Below are positions 6,067 through 6,199 of a stretch of DNA of 6,199 nucleotides, piece by piece. Position 1 is the stretch's first letter. Each line of letters begins with the position of its first letter. The DNA is from CAYQQU01 sp964419545 (GTDB taxonomy: Bacteria; Bacteroidota; Bacteroidia; Chitinophagales; Saprospiraceae): NCBI GenBank assembly GCA_964419545.1, contig CAYQQU010000139.1, positions 1 to 6,199 of the forward strand. Direction: 5' to 3'. A program made the position numbers and the translations under genes. Under the pieces are notes generated by a model. It had not been told where the DNA came from and did no database searches. It was given only the letters and a program-made list of their open reading frames with translations.

Positions 6067-6199
6067 TCCCGACAATCCTGGTCCATCCCGACAATCCTGG
6101 TCCATCCCGACAATCCTGGTCCACCCCGACAATCCTGGTCCACTCCGACAATCCTGGTCCACCCCGACAATCCTGGTCCATCCCGGCAATCCTGGTCCA
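6067..6199. repeat. Tandem array of 19-bp units, seven copies to the window edge
   Basis: The unit is TCCCGACAATCCTGGTCCA. Copies start at 6067, 6086, 6105, 6124, 6143, 6162 and 6181 with no spacers and no length variation. Copies 1-3 are identical. Copies 4 and 6 have C at base 1, copy 5 has CT at bases 1-2, and copy 7 has A to G at base 6. The stretch from base 7 to base 19 (CAATCCTGGTCCA) is the same in all copies. A degenerate half-unit (ACTCCCACA, 6057-6065) precedes copy 1. The array probably continues past the window. Confidence 0.95.

Noticed and set aside
6067..6199. CRISPR array
   Set aside because: The units abut directly with a 19-bp period and no unique spacers, and no cas gene is present.

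Overview
The window looks like chromosomal DNA of a Bacteroidota bacterium, plausibly a Saprospiria-type environmental lineage. The phylum call rests on three things. There is a hybrid two-component sensor/regulator (propeller, Y_Y_Y, histidine kinase, receiver, AraC) of the kind typical of this phylum. There is a secreted protein whose C-terminal part is a type IX secretion (T9SS) type A sorting domain. There is also a perfect Bacteroidota -7 promoter element (TACCTTTG). The class-level call is only an impression.

Layout. Positions 2-3235 (+) hold one hybrid two-component system (HTCS) gene, cut at its 5' end by the window and interrupted by a single in-frame TAG (2624-2626) inside the receiver domain. 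The TAG lies just before the phospho-acceptor Asp, so the gene reads as two ORFs (2-2626 and 2657-3235). Positions 3236-3698 are non-coding and end in a 123-bp inverted-repeat element (3563-3685) flanked by a 4-bp direct repeat CTAA, which looks like a MITE sitting 13 bp before the next start codon. Positions 3699-5401 (+) hold a secreted repeat protein broken by a frame change at about 4885-4904. The signal peptide and repeats are in one frame, and the Fn3-like plus T9SS sorting domains are in another. Positions 5402-5676 are a convergent intergenic region with a terminator for the minus-strand gene. Positions 5677-5964 (-) hold an intact single-domain rhodanese. Its upstream region carries a textbook -7 element and a perfect 14-bp palindrome of Crp/Fnr type at about -41. 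From 6067 to the window edge runs a tandem array of seven 19-bp units.

How it fits together. The HTCS would sense a periplasmic ligand, probably an oligosaccharide by family precedent, and activate target genes, but the interrupted receiver should uncouple sensing from DNA binding. The secreted protein would be exported by Sec and then by T9SS, but the frame change removes its sorting signal. Two neighbouring genes are therefore broken while the rhodanese is intact, which suggests either local gene decay or sequence/assembly errors. The parts most worth a second look are the MITE-like element, the 19-bp array, the two gene lesions and the Crp/Fnr-like operator. No complete new multi-gene system is visible.
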